In this document: positions 1 through 6,871 of the stretch, one piece after another
Layout of the letters: every line of letters begins with the position of its first letter
How positions within the stretch are numbered: the stretch's first letter is position 1
Assembly (NCBI GenBank): GCA_045110315.1
Contig: JBGCFY010000152.1
Span: 1 to 55,482, forward strand
Reading direction: 5' to 3'
DNA from: CALFBG01 sp045110315
GTDB taxonomy: Bacteria; Bacteroidota; Bacteroidia; Chitinophagales; Saprospiraceae
DNA: 55,482 nt
The notes under the pieces: model-generated
The model's input: only the letters and a program-made list of their open reading frames with translations
Told to the model about the DNA's origin: nothing
Databases searched by the model: none
Translations under genes and position numbers: made by a program

Positions 1-413
1 CGGATAATTTTATGACCAACATTAAGCACGCTATCCGGCATATTTTTAAATTGGTAGATCATACCTTTTGCCGTTAAAACGTTGGCGTAATGATTAGGAT
101 CTTTGCATTTTTTGGAGAGTCCTTCGGCAAGGTTGTAAGAGGCTAAGGCTTTTTCTACCTTGTATTGATGCATGATGGCTTTAGAGCGATTAAAGACCGC
201 AGTAAGGTTTTTTTCAACATCTCATGCGTCTTGGAATTCCGCTATCGCTTGGTCAAAAAGTCGTTCGGCTTCTTGGTAATTTTTAGCTTTTAAAGCGGCA
301 TTGGCTTTTGCAAAGGCATCTTCCTCTTGTGCAAAGCTTTGCGTATAGCAAAAGATGCAGCATACACTTGCGAGCAGCAAGCGTACTATTTTGGGTAACT
401 GAGCGGAAACCAT
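1..413 (-). pseudogene. TPR-containing exported protein, interrupted by in-frame TGA and cut by window edge
   Basis: Reading the minus strand, an ORF opens with an N-terminal signal peptide (hydrophobic stretch LLLASVCCIFCY, cleavage likely after SFAQ) followed by a TPR-like helix pair (AKANAALKAKNYQEAERLFD). It stops at a TGA at 222-224. Translation in the same frame continues immediately after that TGA, with no further stop to base 1, and still looks like TPR helices (for example VEKALASYNLAEGLSKKC and YANVLTAKGMIYQFKN). This is one gene broken by a single nonsense codon, a sequencing error, or a readthrough site. I prefer the ATG at 413, because it sits just before the signal peptide; an ATG at 443 adds ten charged residues. 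The family is probably a TPR protein or TPR sensor kinase, but the C-terminal part lies outside the window. Confidence 0.7.
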
Positions 414-443
414 TTTGTTTTCTTTTGATTTTCCTTTGATCAA

Positions 444-1030
444 GGGCTAGTCGAAAAAGACCGCCTTGTTCAAAGAATCTGATATTGAATGCCTAATCTT
501 AGCATAAGTTATCCTACGTGCGTTGGAAGATTTAATATAAGGTAACATAAATTCTGCCAGCTTAACACATAAAATGATGTTGGAAAAGGTCATTCAATTA
601 TCCTTGCTTCTAAAGCTACAACTAAATTATTTGATTTCCAATCAAACAGACTATTTCCAAGCTCGCTACAAGTTCGGCAAATGGCGCTGCGATTTCCCTA
701 CCCAAAAGGATAGAATTGTAGTGGGAAGGACATCCTTTTTACAAGGAAGCGCTTAACTTTGATTTTTAATTGCCAAGACAAAATTGTGTCACCATTAAAT
801 TGTGCTAGATTTTGAGTAGCATCGAGGCACGAAAACCGCCCTAAACGATTGCTTAGGAAGGCTTTGAGTCACGAAGCGGCTGCTCGAGAGATGGTGCAAG
901 TTAATAAGTAAAATAATTCTGCAAACTACTTAAACTGTCGAAGCGGCATTGTGTTTGGTAATAAAGGGATATTAGTAGCAGGTGAGGATTTATGGTGCTG
1001 TAATGCTACGAGTAGGTAAACGAATTAGAA
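444..1030. other. intergenic gap of 587 bases
   Basis: No convincing gene. A 60-codon plus-strand ORF at 574-756 has no recognisable domain, signal peptide or promoter, and its composition resembles the flanking noncoding DNA. The gap holds the first copy of a 67-base dispersed repeat (775-841). Confidence 0.5.
775..841 (+). repeat. 67-base dispersed intergenic repeat, copy 1
   Basis: This stretch matches the reverse complement of 18529-18595 with no gaps. I count 11 differences in 67 positions, mostly transitions. The right half (from TTTTGAGTAG to the GGCACGAAAACCGCCC core) is nearly identical. Neither copy lies in a gene. Confidence 0.75.
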
Positions 1031-1207
1031 ATGGCTTTATTTAAACAAATTATGGGAGCAGTATTGCTGTTCGGTTTTATAGGATTTTTAGCGTTTAAAT
1101 TAGACTATAGTTTAAACGAGGTAAAAGATGGCTACCTGATTGTCACCTTTGTATTACTCGTCGTATTAATGCTCGTGATGGGAATTCGGAGAGTATTGCG
1201 GTATTAG
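1031..1207 (+). CDS. small two-helix membrane protein, 58 residues
   Basis: An ATG at 1031 opens a 58-codon frame ending at TAG 1205-1207. The product has two clear hydrophobic segments, about residues 8-23 (MGAVLLFGFIGFLAFK) and 36-51 (LIVTFVLLVVLMLVMG), separated by a short charged loop (DYSLNEVKDG). It ends in a basic tail (RRVLRY), which suggests the C-terminus stays in the cytoplasm. No family is recognised and no function is proposed. It stands alone between noncoding DNA and the convergent TerB-like gene. The two well-formed membrane spans and positive-inside tail are the main reason to believe it is real, despite its size. Confidence 0.6.
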   Translation: MALFKQIMGAVLLFGFIGFLAFKLDYSLNEVKDGYLIVTFVLLVVLMLVMGIRRVLRY

Positions 1208-1254
1208 CCGCACGAATCACTTTTTTGAGGTACAGTTTTTTTCGTAAAAACAAT

Positions 1255-1287
1255 AATCCCGAATTGACCAATGATCAATTCGGGATT
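1255..1287 (-). terminator. intrinsic terminator of the TerB-like gene
   Basis: A perfect 13-bp inverted repeat (AATCCCGAATTGA at 1255-1267, its complement at 1275-1287). On the minus strand it is followed by a T-rich run read from 1254 down to about 1235. It lies 38 bases past the stop of the minus-strand gene. Confidence 0.75.
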
Positions 1288-1325
1288 AAAACTTAATAAG
1301 GTAATTATAGCTATTGCGACTCGAC

Positions 1326-1805
1326 TTAAGCTTCGTCCTCTTCAATAACGATAGGGGTAACCATTGGCAAATTGATTAATTCTTCCTCCTCTTTACTAAT
1401 ACTTCCAAAACCAAGAAATCCACCAGATGCTTTAGCGACGTGCTTCGCAAAACTTGTTAGGTGTTGATAGAAAACAGCACCCGCTTCTACGTCCATCTTA
1501 GCTAAGATCGGATTCAATTGCGATAATCGTGCACTAATCGAAGCTTGTCTTTCTTTGACGTCTTTGGGTAAAGCATCTTGCCATCGCTTCAACTTATCTT
1601 GCAAATCTGCTTCGATTTTGCTGTAAAAAACTTGCAATTGCTCTCCCGTAGAATACGATCGAATGTGGGTTAACTTTTTGGACCATTCCAATTCTTCTTC
1701 GTCGATATTGCCATCCGCACCGGCGATTAAGATGGTAATTAAGGGAATTGCATCGTACAATTCTTGCTTTTCTTCCTCGCTAAGTCTATCTAAATTAGTT
1801 TGCAT
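1326..1805 (-). CDS. TerB-like acidic cytoplasmic protein
   Basis: The 159-residue product has no signal peptide or membrane segment. Residues about 20-45 (ITILIAGADGNIDEEELEW) fit the characteristic TerB pattern, in which a helix is followed by A-x-A-D-G-x-I-D-x-x-E, an acidic loop proposed in that family to bind metal. The rest is helical and charged, ending in an acidic tail (EEDEA) after a glycine-rich turn (SGGFLGFGS). TerB-like domains are linked to tellurite resistance and membrane stress in some bacteria, but most relatives are uncharacterised, so no specific role is assigned. A TATATTTG -7 box lies about 115 bases upstream and a strong hairpin terminator follows. It appears to be a single-gene unit. 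Confidence 0.65.
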   Translation of the reverse strand: MQTNLDRLSEEEKQELYDAIPLITILIAGADGNIDEEELEWSKKLTHIRSYSTGEQLQVFYSKIEADLQDKLKRWQDALPKDVKERQASISARLSQLNPILAKMDVEAGAVFYQHLTSFAKHVAKASGGFLGFGSISKEEEELINLPMVTPIVIEEDEA

Positions 1806-1823
1806 TTTTCAGTACTTTTTTAT

Positions 1824-1860
1824 AAAGTTGATTGAATTCGAAATAAGACGGAGCAACAGC
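1824..1860 (+). repeat. short direct repeat, copy 1
   Basis: A 37-base stretch upstream of the TerB-like gene that resembles 1929-1967. The shared end is strongest (ACGGAGCAAyAGC). Identity is roughly 80 percent with a two-base gap, judged by eye. Confidence 0.45.
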
Positions 1861-1918
1861 ACAAAAAATACTGCGCAAGGTCTGGTAGAAGTTTTTACAT
1901 AACCTCGTGTACTAAGGG

Positions 1919-1926
1919 CAAATATA
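1919..1926 (-). promoter_or_regulatory. candidate -7 box for the TerB-like gene
   Basis: The minus strand reads TATATTTG, an exact match to the Bacteroidota TAnnTTTG -7 element. It would give a leader of roughly 105 bases. No clear -33 TTTG was found at the usual distance. Confidence 0.4.
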
Positions 1927-1928
1927 AT

Positions 1929-1967
1929 GAAGTTGTTTTAAATTTTGAAGTAAAACGGAGCAATAGC
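1929..1967 (+). repeat. short direct repeat, copy 2
   Basis: Partner of 1824-1860. It lies directly upstream of the candidate -7 box of the minus-strand TerB-like gene, so the two copies flank the start of transcription. Confidence 0.45.
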
Positions 1968-2190
1968 GTTTTTTGTTTAAATGATTTTATGCTTTTGAGG
2001 AAAAATGGACTGGTAAATAAACAAGACTTAGCGCTAAAAATAGAAAACCCTGAACAGGGTTTTGGGAACTGTTCAGGCGTTTCTAGCATAATTAAGGTGA
2101 ATTTTAAAACGTTATTGGCTAATTCACCCGTTATAGATAATTATTGGATTTGCTAATATGTACTTTCTAATTCTCTAAAAGTAAAAAAGT

Positions 2191-2217
2191 AAAGGCCCTT
2201 GGATGCCAAGAGCCTTT
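2191..2217. other. strong hairpin in intergenic DNA
   Basis: AAAGGCCCTTGG and CCAAGAGCCTTT form a 12-bp stem with one mismatch and a three-base loop. On the minus strand it is followed by a T-rich run, so it could stop transcription that passes the ParA terminator. No gene in the gap 1968-2574 was found to own it; the rest of that gap holds nothing I can name. Confidence 0.5.
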
Positions 2218-2574
2218 CTCTCATGAAAAAAACGAATTATAATAGAAAAGATTAGAGACTATTTGGGTAGTCTTAATATTTACATATTCAAAAAATGATT
2301 GAAGCACAAGTAGTTCACAGAAAACCAATTTGATAACCCTGCTTGGATTGATTTCGCAAATTGTTGAACCGAGCTTCTTGACTTACTTTTAAGTCGCACA
2401 AATATTTTTGTTGTTGTTCTTTGTTAATGTGAAAAAACTAATAAGTTCTCAAATAAAAGATTAGTTTAATGTAACTATTGTGACAGGTTAAACATATCGT
2501 TTATATGTATAGTTTGTTGGCAACGAGTAGCTAAGAAAAGGATGATGTTATGCAAAAGCGGAAGGTGTTTTACC

Positions 2575-2613
2575 ACAAAAAATCGGTTCTGAACGCTAAA
2601 TTCAGAACCGATT
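2575..2613 (-). terminator. intrinsic terminator of the ParA-like gene
   Basis: A perfect 13-bp inverted repeat (AATCGGTTCTGAA at 2581-2593, complement at 2601-2613). It is followed on the minus strand by a T run (the plus-strand A tract at about 2577-2582). It lies 47 bases past the gene's stop codon. Confidence 0.8.
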
Positions 2614-2659
2614 TTATAAATATTTTAATAAGAATGGGAGAAAAAGCGAATACAAGCTT

Positions 2660-3334
2660 TTATTTCAGTTTAAATTTTCTTTTAAATTCTTTGTAAAAAT
2701 CTTCGAATCGGCGTTTGCCTTCTGCGGATTCTAAAATGGAGGCATAAAGTGACGGATTGGTAAATATCTTTAAATCCGACAAAGAATGTTTGAACATCTT
2801 CATCCCTTTTGTCTTCATACTTTGCTCTGCTTCTTCATTTGACTTTCGTTGATTCCGCCGATTGATAAAGCCATAATAATCTAAACTTAAATCCATTTCG
2901 GCCTTATCTGCTTTGGCTTCTTTCAAAATATCTAAAAAGTCATAGCTTGAAAGTACATCAACTTGATTTCCTACAATGGGGACTAGGATCGCATCGCAAT
3001 TATACAAGAGCATCACCGTCGCATTATCTTTCTTGGCATCCGTCATGCGAGGAACATCAATAAAAATGTAATCATAATCTTCTCCGAATCGTTTCAAGAA
3101 AGATTGAACGCGTCGGGGAGTGAGTTCCTCAACTTCAATGGCCGGTTCTTCTTGCCAACGGTCTTTTTCCGTTTCGTAAAGGTCCATGATACTACCTTGA
3201 TTATCACAATCAATAATCAAAACACGTTTGTTCTTTTCTTTTGCCAGTGCTACGGCGAGTAAAATGGTGACTACAGATTTACCAACGCCTCCTTTACTAT
3301 TAGCAACACTTAGTACTCTTGGATTTTTAGACAT
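2660..3334 (-). CDS. orphan ParA/MinD-family ATPase
   Basis: The 224-residue product is a deviant-Walker P-loop ATPase. It has the Walker A signature KGGVGKS at about residues 15-21, a second switch aspartate region (LIIDCDNQGS, about 39-48) and a Walker B-like strand ending in D (YDYIFIDVPR, about 87-96). Relatives form ATP-dependent dimers that bind DNA or membranes and position plasmids, chromosomes or protein complexes. The length fits short ParA proteins without an N-terminal DNA-binding domain. No ParB gene or parS-like site is visible nearby, so it is unlikely to be the chromosome partition locus. It could position a surface or regulatory complex, or be left from a mobile element. It is a single-gene unit with its own terminator. 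Confidence 0.85.
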   Translation of the reverse strand: MSKNPRVLSVANSKGGVGKSVVTILLAVALAKEKNKRVLIIDCDNQGSIMDLYETEKDRWQEEPAIEVEELTPRRVQSFLKRFGEDYDYIFIDVPRMTDAKKDNATVMLLYNCDAILVPIVGNQVDVLSSYDFLDILKEAKADKAEMDLSLDYYGFINRRNQRKSNEEAEQSMKTKGMKMFKHSLSDLKIFTNPSLYASILESAEGKRRFEDFYKEFKRKFKLK

Positions 3335-3861
3335 TTGATTGATACTTGAGTTGTGAATAGGCTTTATTCTAAGATGGTTTTAGCCAAATTAAATCTTTTA
3401 GAATAAAATCTAATAAATAATCAGACTCCTGCGCTTGAGCACTTACCTGCCCTTAAATATACGCTATTGCAAGTTTATAAAAATAAATGAAGAGAGCAAG
3501 GCCCGTTTGTTAAAAAAAGCAACAACAGCTTATTCCGTATAGGAACTCACTTCTTTTGTTGGCAAGAAAGAAAATAAAGCGTTCCATTTTACATTTACCT
3601 CGTCACATTTTATTATTGGTTTTAACAACTTTTTTGCTTTGTCGCCGTATGCTAAACTACGAAGTTAGCTAAAAACTATCTTGAGAACCAGGCTTATTTG
3701 TAAGCTTTAAAGTAGAAGTTCTTTAATAAACAACTTCAGCAAAATTAAAAACCATCAAGCGTACAAAGCCATAAAAGAGTTGACATCAAATAGCCAATGT
3801 TTGATCAACAAAATGAACGTTTAAGAGAGCGGATCATATTCCTTCAACTAAAGAGAAAATT
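3335..3861. other. divergent intergenic region of 527 bases
   Basis: It separates the minus-strand ParA gene from the plus-strand kinase gene. It is AT-rich, with no ORF that has recognisable features, no RNA gene and no exact TAnnTTTG box in the correct orientation that I can find. Confidence 0.4.
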
Positions 3862-5631
3862 GTGCAAAATAACAGGGATATAAGTGGTGAACACAGTATT
3901 GATTCATCTATTCTGAAAGAGGAACTAGATTTGTGCGTAGCACAGGCACGGAAAAATGAGAAAGATAATCCTCCCAAAGCAATTTTATACGCAGATAAGG
4001 GCTTGAGTTTGGCGAATAAAGTTGGTGATCAAAAAACGATCATTGACTTACATACGGCTAAAGGTCATGCACATACCTTACAAGGTGATTTTTACGAAGG
4101 GATTAAAAGCCTATCCATAGGGCTTGAACTCGTCTTATTATATTTTCCACACGATTTTCATCGTGTTACAGCTATTTATAATTACCTCGGAATCGTTTAT
4201 CACGATAAAGATCTGCAGGAAGTTGCCCTGAGTTATTTTTTGAAAGCATTGAGCTACAACGTGGAAGCATTTTTACCTCGCTTGTATAATAATTTAGGAA
4301 GCGTTTTTAAAATGCAAGGCAAGTTAGACGAAGCTTTGACCTACTTGGATAATGGAATGGCGATGGCTCAAAAAAGTAAGGATAATTCTACTTTCGTCTT
4401 TATCCTAGATAACATTGCGGAAATTTATACGAAGAAAAAAGATTATCAGTTTGCCAACGCACATCTTCAACATGCCTTGAAAATCATTAAGGATTCGCCG
4501 AACAAAAAACTATCCTTTATACATTCCGCTATTTTACATTCTGCGGGCACCAATTGCCTGCGATTAAAGGATTTGGACAAAGCATTTGACTACTTATCGC
4601 AAGGCTTAACACTTTGTAATCAGCATAGCTTTTATCCTTTAAAATCACAATTTCTGGCTACCCTCGGAGAAGTTTGCTTATTACAGAATAAGGTCGAAGC
4701 TTTTGTTCGTTACCAACGGGAAGGCATCAAGCTAGCCAAAGATCAGCAACTAACTAAGGAAGAGAAAAATTGCTTACACTTGTTGAGAGCATATTTTGAA
4801 AGCACCGAAAACTTCGAAGAAGCTTATCGCTGTAGTATGCAAATCTTAGCCATTGAAGCACAAATCAATATTGCTAAATCTGATAATAATTTTGCCAAGG
4901 TACTCGACAGTAGAGAACAGGAGATTTTTGTACTCGAACGTAAGAATACCAAGATCATGCAGCAGAACAAAGAGCTGGAACAATTTGCTTACATCGTTGC
5001 GCATGACCTCAAAGAACCGTTGCGCAATATCAATGGTTTTGCTAAGCTATTGAGCCGCAAGTGCAAAGGAAAATTAGACATAGAATCCGACGAATATATT
5101 GGCTTTATTGAGCGTAATATTCTGCATATGCACGCCCTGTTGAGCGACTTATTGAAGTATACAAGTTTGGAAAAGTCAACGCTAAGAAAAACAAAAGTCA
5201 ACACTCAAAAATTAGTCACTGTGATTTTGAAAACTTGGCAATCTCAACAAGCCATGCATAAAATCGACGTAAAGGTGGGTAAGTTGCCCATGATTATAGC
5301 CAATGAAGGACAGATGGAGCTAGTCTTTAAGAACCTGATTCACAATGCTTTTAAGTTTAGAAAAGCAACAGGACCTTGTACGATCGAAATTCGTACAACT
5401 AAAGAGAAAGAAGGTGTCACTTTTGAGATCAAAGACAATGGGATTGGAATTGAACGCGCTTACCACGAAAAGATTTTTGAAATCTTTAAACGCCTAGATA
5501 AACAATACGAAGGCACTGGTATCGGTCTAGCGCTATGTGATAAAATTATCCGCTTACATGGTGGCAAAATATGGCTTAAATCTAGCCCCGGAAAAGGAAG
5601 TAGCTTTTTCTTTCTAATTCCAAATGGCTAA
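3862..5631 (+). CDS. soluble TPR-containing sensor histidine kinase
   Basis: The 589-residue product has no membrane segment or signal peptide and should act in the cytoplasm. Residues about 30-330 are TPR-like helical repeats (for example YNYLGIVYHDKDLQEVALSY and YNNLGSVFKMQGKLDEALTY), likely the sensing or protein-binding part. A short coiled coil precedes a HisKA domain whose H-box is AHDLKEPLRN, with the phosphorylated His near residue 382. The HATPase_c domain has the N-box NLIHNAFKFRK (about 490), G1 DNGIGIE (about 527) and G2 GTGIGLAL (about 551). All catalytic motifs are intact. No response regulator gene is adjacent, so its partner is unknown. The start is GTG: an in-frame TGA lies about 50 bases upstream with no ATG between. 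Confidence 0.9.
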   Translation: MQNNRDISGEHSIDSSILKEELDLCVAQARKNEKDNPPKAILYADKGLSLANKVGDQKTIIDLHTAKGHAHTLQGDFYEGIKSLSIGLELVLLYFPHDFHRVTAIYNYLGIVYHDKDLQEVALSYFLKALSYNVEAFLPRLYNNLGSVFKMQGKLDEALTYLDNGMAMAQKSKDNSTFVFILDNIAEIYTKKKDYQFANAHLQHALKIIKDSPNKKLSFIHSAILHSAGTNCLRLKDLDKAFDYLSQGLTLCNQHSFYPLKSQFLATLGEVCLLQNKVEAFVRYQREGIKLAKDQQLTKEEKNCLHLLRAYFESTENFEEAYRCSMQILAIEAQINIAKSDNNFAKVLDSREQEIFVLERKNTKIMQQNKELEQFAYIVAHDLKEPLRNINGFAKLLSRKCKGKLDIESDEYIGFIERNILHMHALLSDLLKYTSLEKSTLRKTKVNTQKLVTVILKTWQSQQAMHKIDVKVGKLPMIIANEGQMELVFKNLIHNAFKFRKATGPCTIEIRTTKEKEGVTFEIKDNGIGIERAYHEKIFEIFKRLDKQYEGTGIGLALCDKIIRLHGGKIWLKSSPGKGSSFFFLIPNG

Positions 5632-5875
5632 ACCGTCAGTAGGAATACGCCCGTATTTTTGCTCGGAGGTCCACGATATCGCCTAACTCGCCGTAAATTA
5701 CCTTGCAATAGAATCGTTTGAAAGAAGAATACGGACACGGTCAATTTGTTGAAAATCAATTACTTGTGTTTTGTTTTTATGCAAATTATTCCTTTTCGAC
5801 TTGCCAGATGGATTCCTGAACCTTGGGAACAAGATTTAAATGTTAAATAATCTTTCACATTACGGTTAAAATTTG

Positions 5876-5883
5876 TACCTTTG
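5876..5883 (+). promoter_or_regulatory. -7 promoter box for rpsO
   Basis: TACCTTTG matches the Bacteroidota -7 consensus TAnnTTTG exactly and lies 53 bases before the rpsO start codon. The -33 element is less clear. The preceding gap after the kinase gene (5632-5875) holds no other feature I can support. Confidence 0.65.
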
Positions 5884-5936
5884 CACCGCTAAAACTGATT
5901 TACGTAATCACTATTGGTAAAAAATTAAATACAATT

Positions 5937-6212
5937 ATGGCAGTTTATTTGACAAAAGAAAAGACCGAAGGAATCTTCAAAGAATTCGGCGGCTCAGAGA
6001 AAAACTCTGGATCAACAGAAGGACAGATTGCATTATTCACTTATAGAATAAAGGAGCTTTCTGATCATTTACAAAGAAACAAGAAAGATCATTCTTGTCG
6101 GCGTACTTTACTTACAATTGTAGGAAAAAGAAAAAGCCTACTTAAATATCTAGCGAAAAAAGATATTACAAAGTATCGTGCCTTAATCGAGAAATTAGGT
6201 CTTCGTAAATAA
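5937..6212 (+). CDS. rpsO: 30S ribosomal protein S15
   Basis: The 91-residue product matches S15 along its full length. It has the GSTEGQIALFTYRIKELSDH helix, then HLQRNKKDHSCRRTLLTIVG, and the C-terminal LLKYLAKKDITKYRALIEKL. S15 binds helices of the central domain of 16S rRNA early in 30S assembly. The length is normal (89-91 residues in most bacteria). The position just before pnp is conserved in many bacteria, and in some of them S15 autoregulates its mRNA. Here a strong terminator and a 660-base gap separate it from pnp, so the two are probably not a tight operon. Confidence 0.97.
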   Translation: MAVYLTKEKTEGIFKEFGGSEKNSGSTEGQIALFTYRIKELSDHLQRNKKDHSCRRTLLTIVGKRKSLLKYLAKKDITKYRALIEKLGLRK

Positions 6213-6219
6213 TTATTTC

Positions 6220-6264
6220 AAAAGGAAAAGTGTCTATTATCTAAGAAGACACTTTTCCTTTTTT
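6220..6264 (+). terminator. intrinsic terminator of rpsO
   Basis: AAAAGGAAAAGTGTCT (6220-6235) pairs with AGACACTTTTCCTTTT (6247-6262) to make a long stem running into T residues, starting 8 bases after the rpsO stop. Confidence 0.85.
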
Positions 6265-6871
6265 AGTTTTATGGATTTTGTAAAACCGAACAATCGGTCA
6301 TCTTATAAAATTCATCCTTCAATTCTTACGTTCTTTACTATTAGTAAGCTTTGTTTAACTGTAAAACAGGCACTAAGTATTAAGACAGCATTCGTAAATG
6401 GTTACTTAATTTTGTCTAAATACTTTCATTATAGTTCAGATCTAAACTATTATTACCTTGATAAAGGGTAGCGTTGATCATAAAGTAAGCTCTACAAGTA
6501 AGACAACCAGCATTTGACGATATATAAAAATGCTACCGTGGGACTTTACTACACAAACGAAGTTGAAAAGAAAAACTTCAACTAAAAAAGCTGCAAAGGT
6601 GCGGCTGATACATAAATTTTAAGATACACGCTATTGGGGGATTCTCATCACCCTTCAACTTAATGGTTTATTATACATTGCTGATCTCCACTAAAGGCTT
6701 GGGGTAAAGCAATTCATAAAATACTTTTTATTTTCTTAGTTAGCAATCAGTTAAAAGTAAACGGTAGAATTATCGCTACCGTACAGTACTAGGATTTTAA
6801 AAAAAGTAGACCATTCGTTGTCAACTAATTATTTTGAACAATTACTTCTTCACAAAAATATATATATTAAT
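6265..6871. other. gap between rpsO and pnp
   Basis: About 600 bases, AT-rich. A 66-codon ORF at 6271-6471 has no recognisable features and is probably chance. It presumably holds the pnp promoter, but no exact TAnnTTTG box was found. Confidence 0.4.

Noticed and set aside
574..756. 60-codon plus-strand ORF
   Set aside because: No domain, signal peptide or promoter, and it lies in a noncoding gap next to a dispersed repeat.
1895..2089. 64-codon minus-strand ORF
   Set aside because: It overlaps the candidate promoter of the TerB-like gene and has AT-driven composition.
6271..6471. 66-codon plus-strand ORF after rpsO
   Set aside because: It begins inside or directly after the rpsO terminator and has no features of a real protein.
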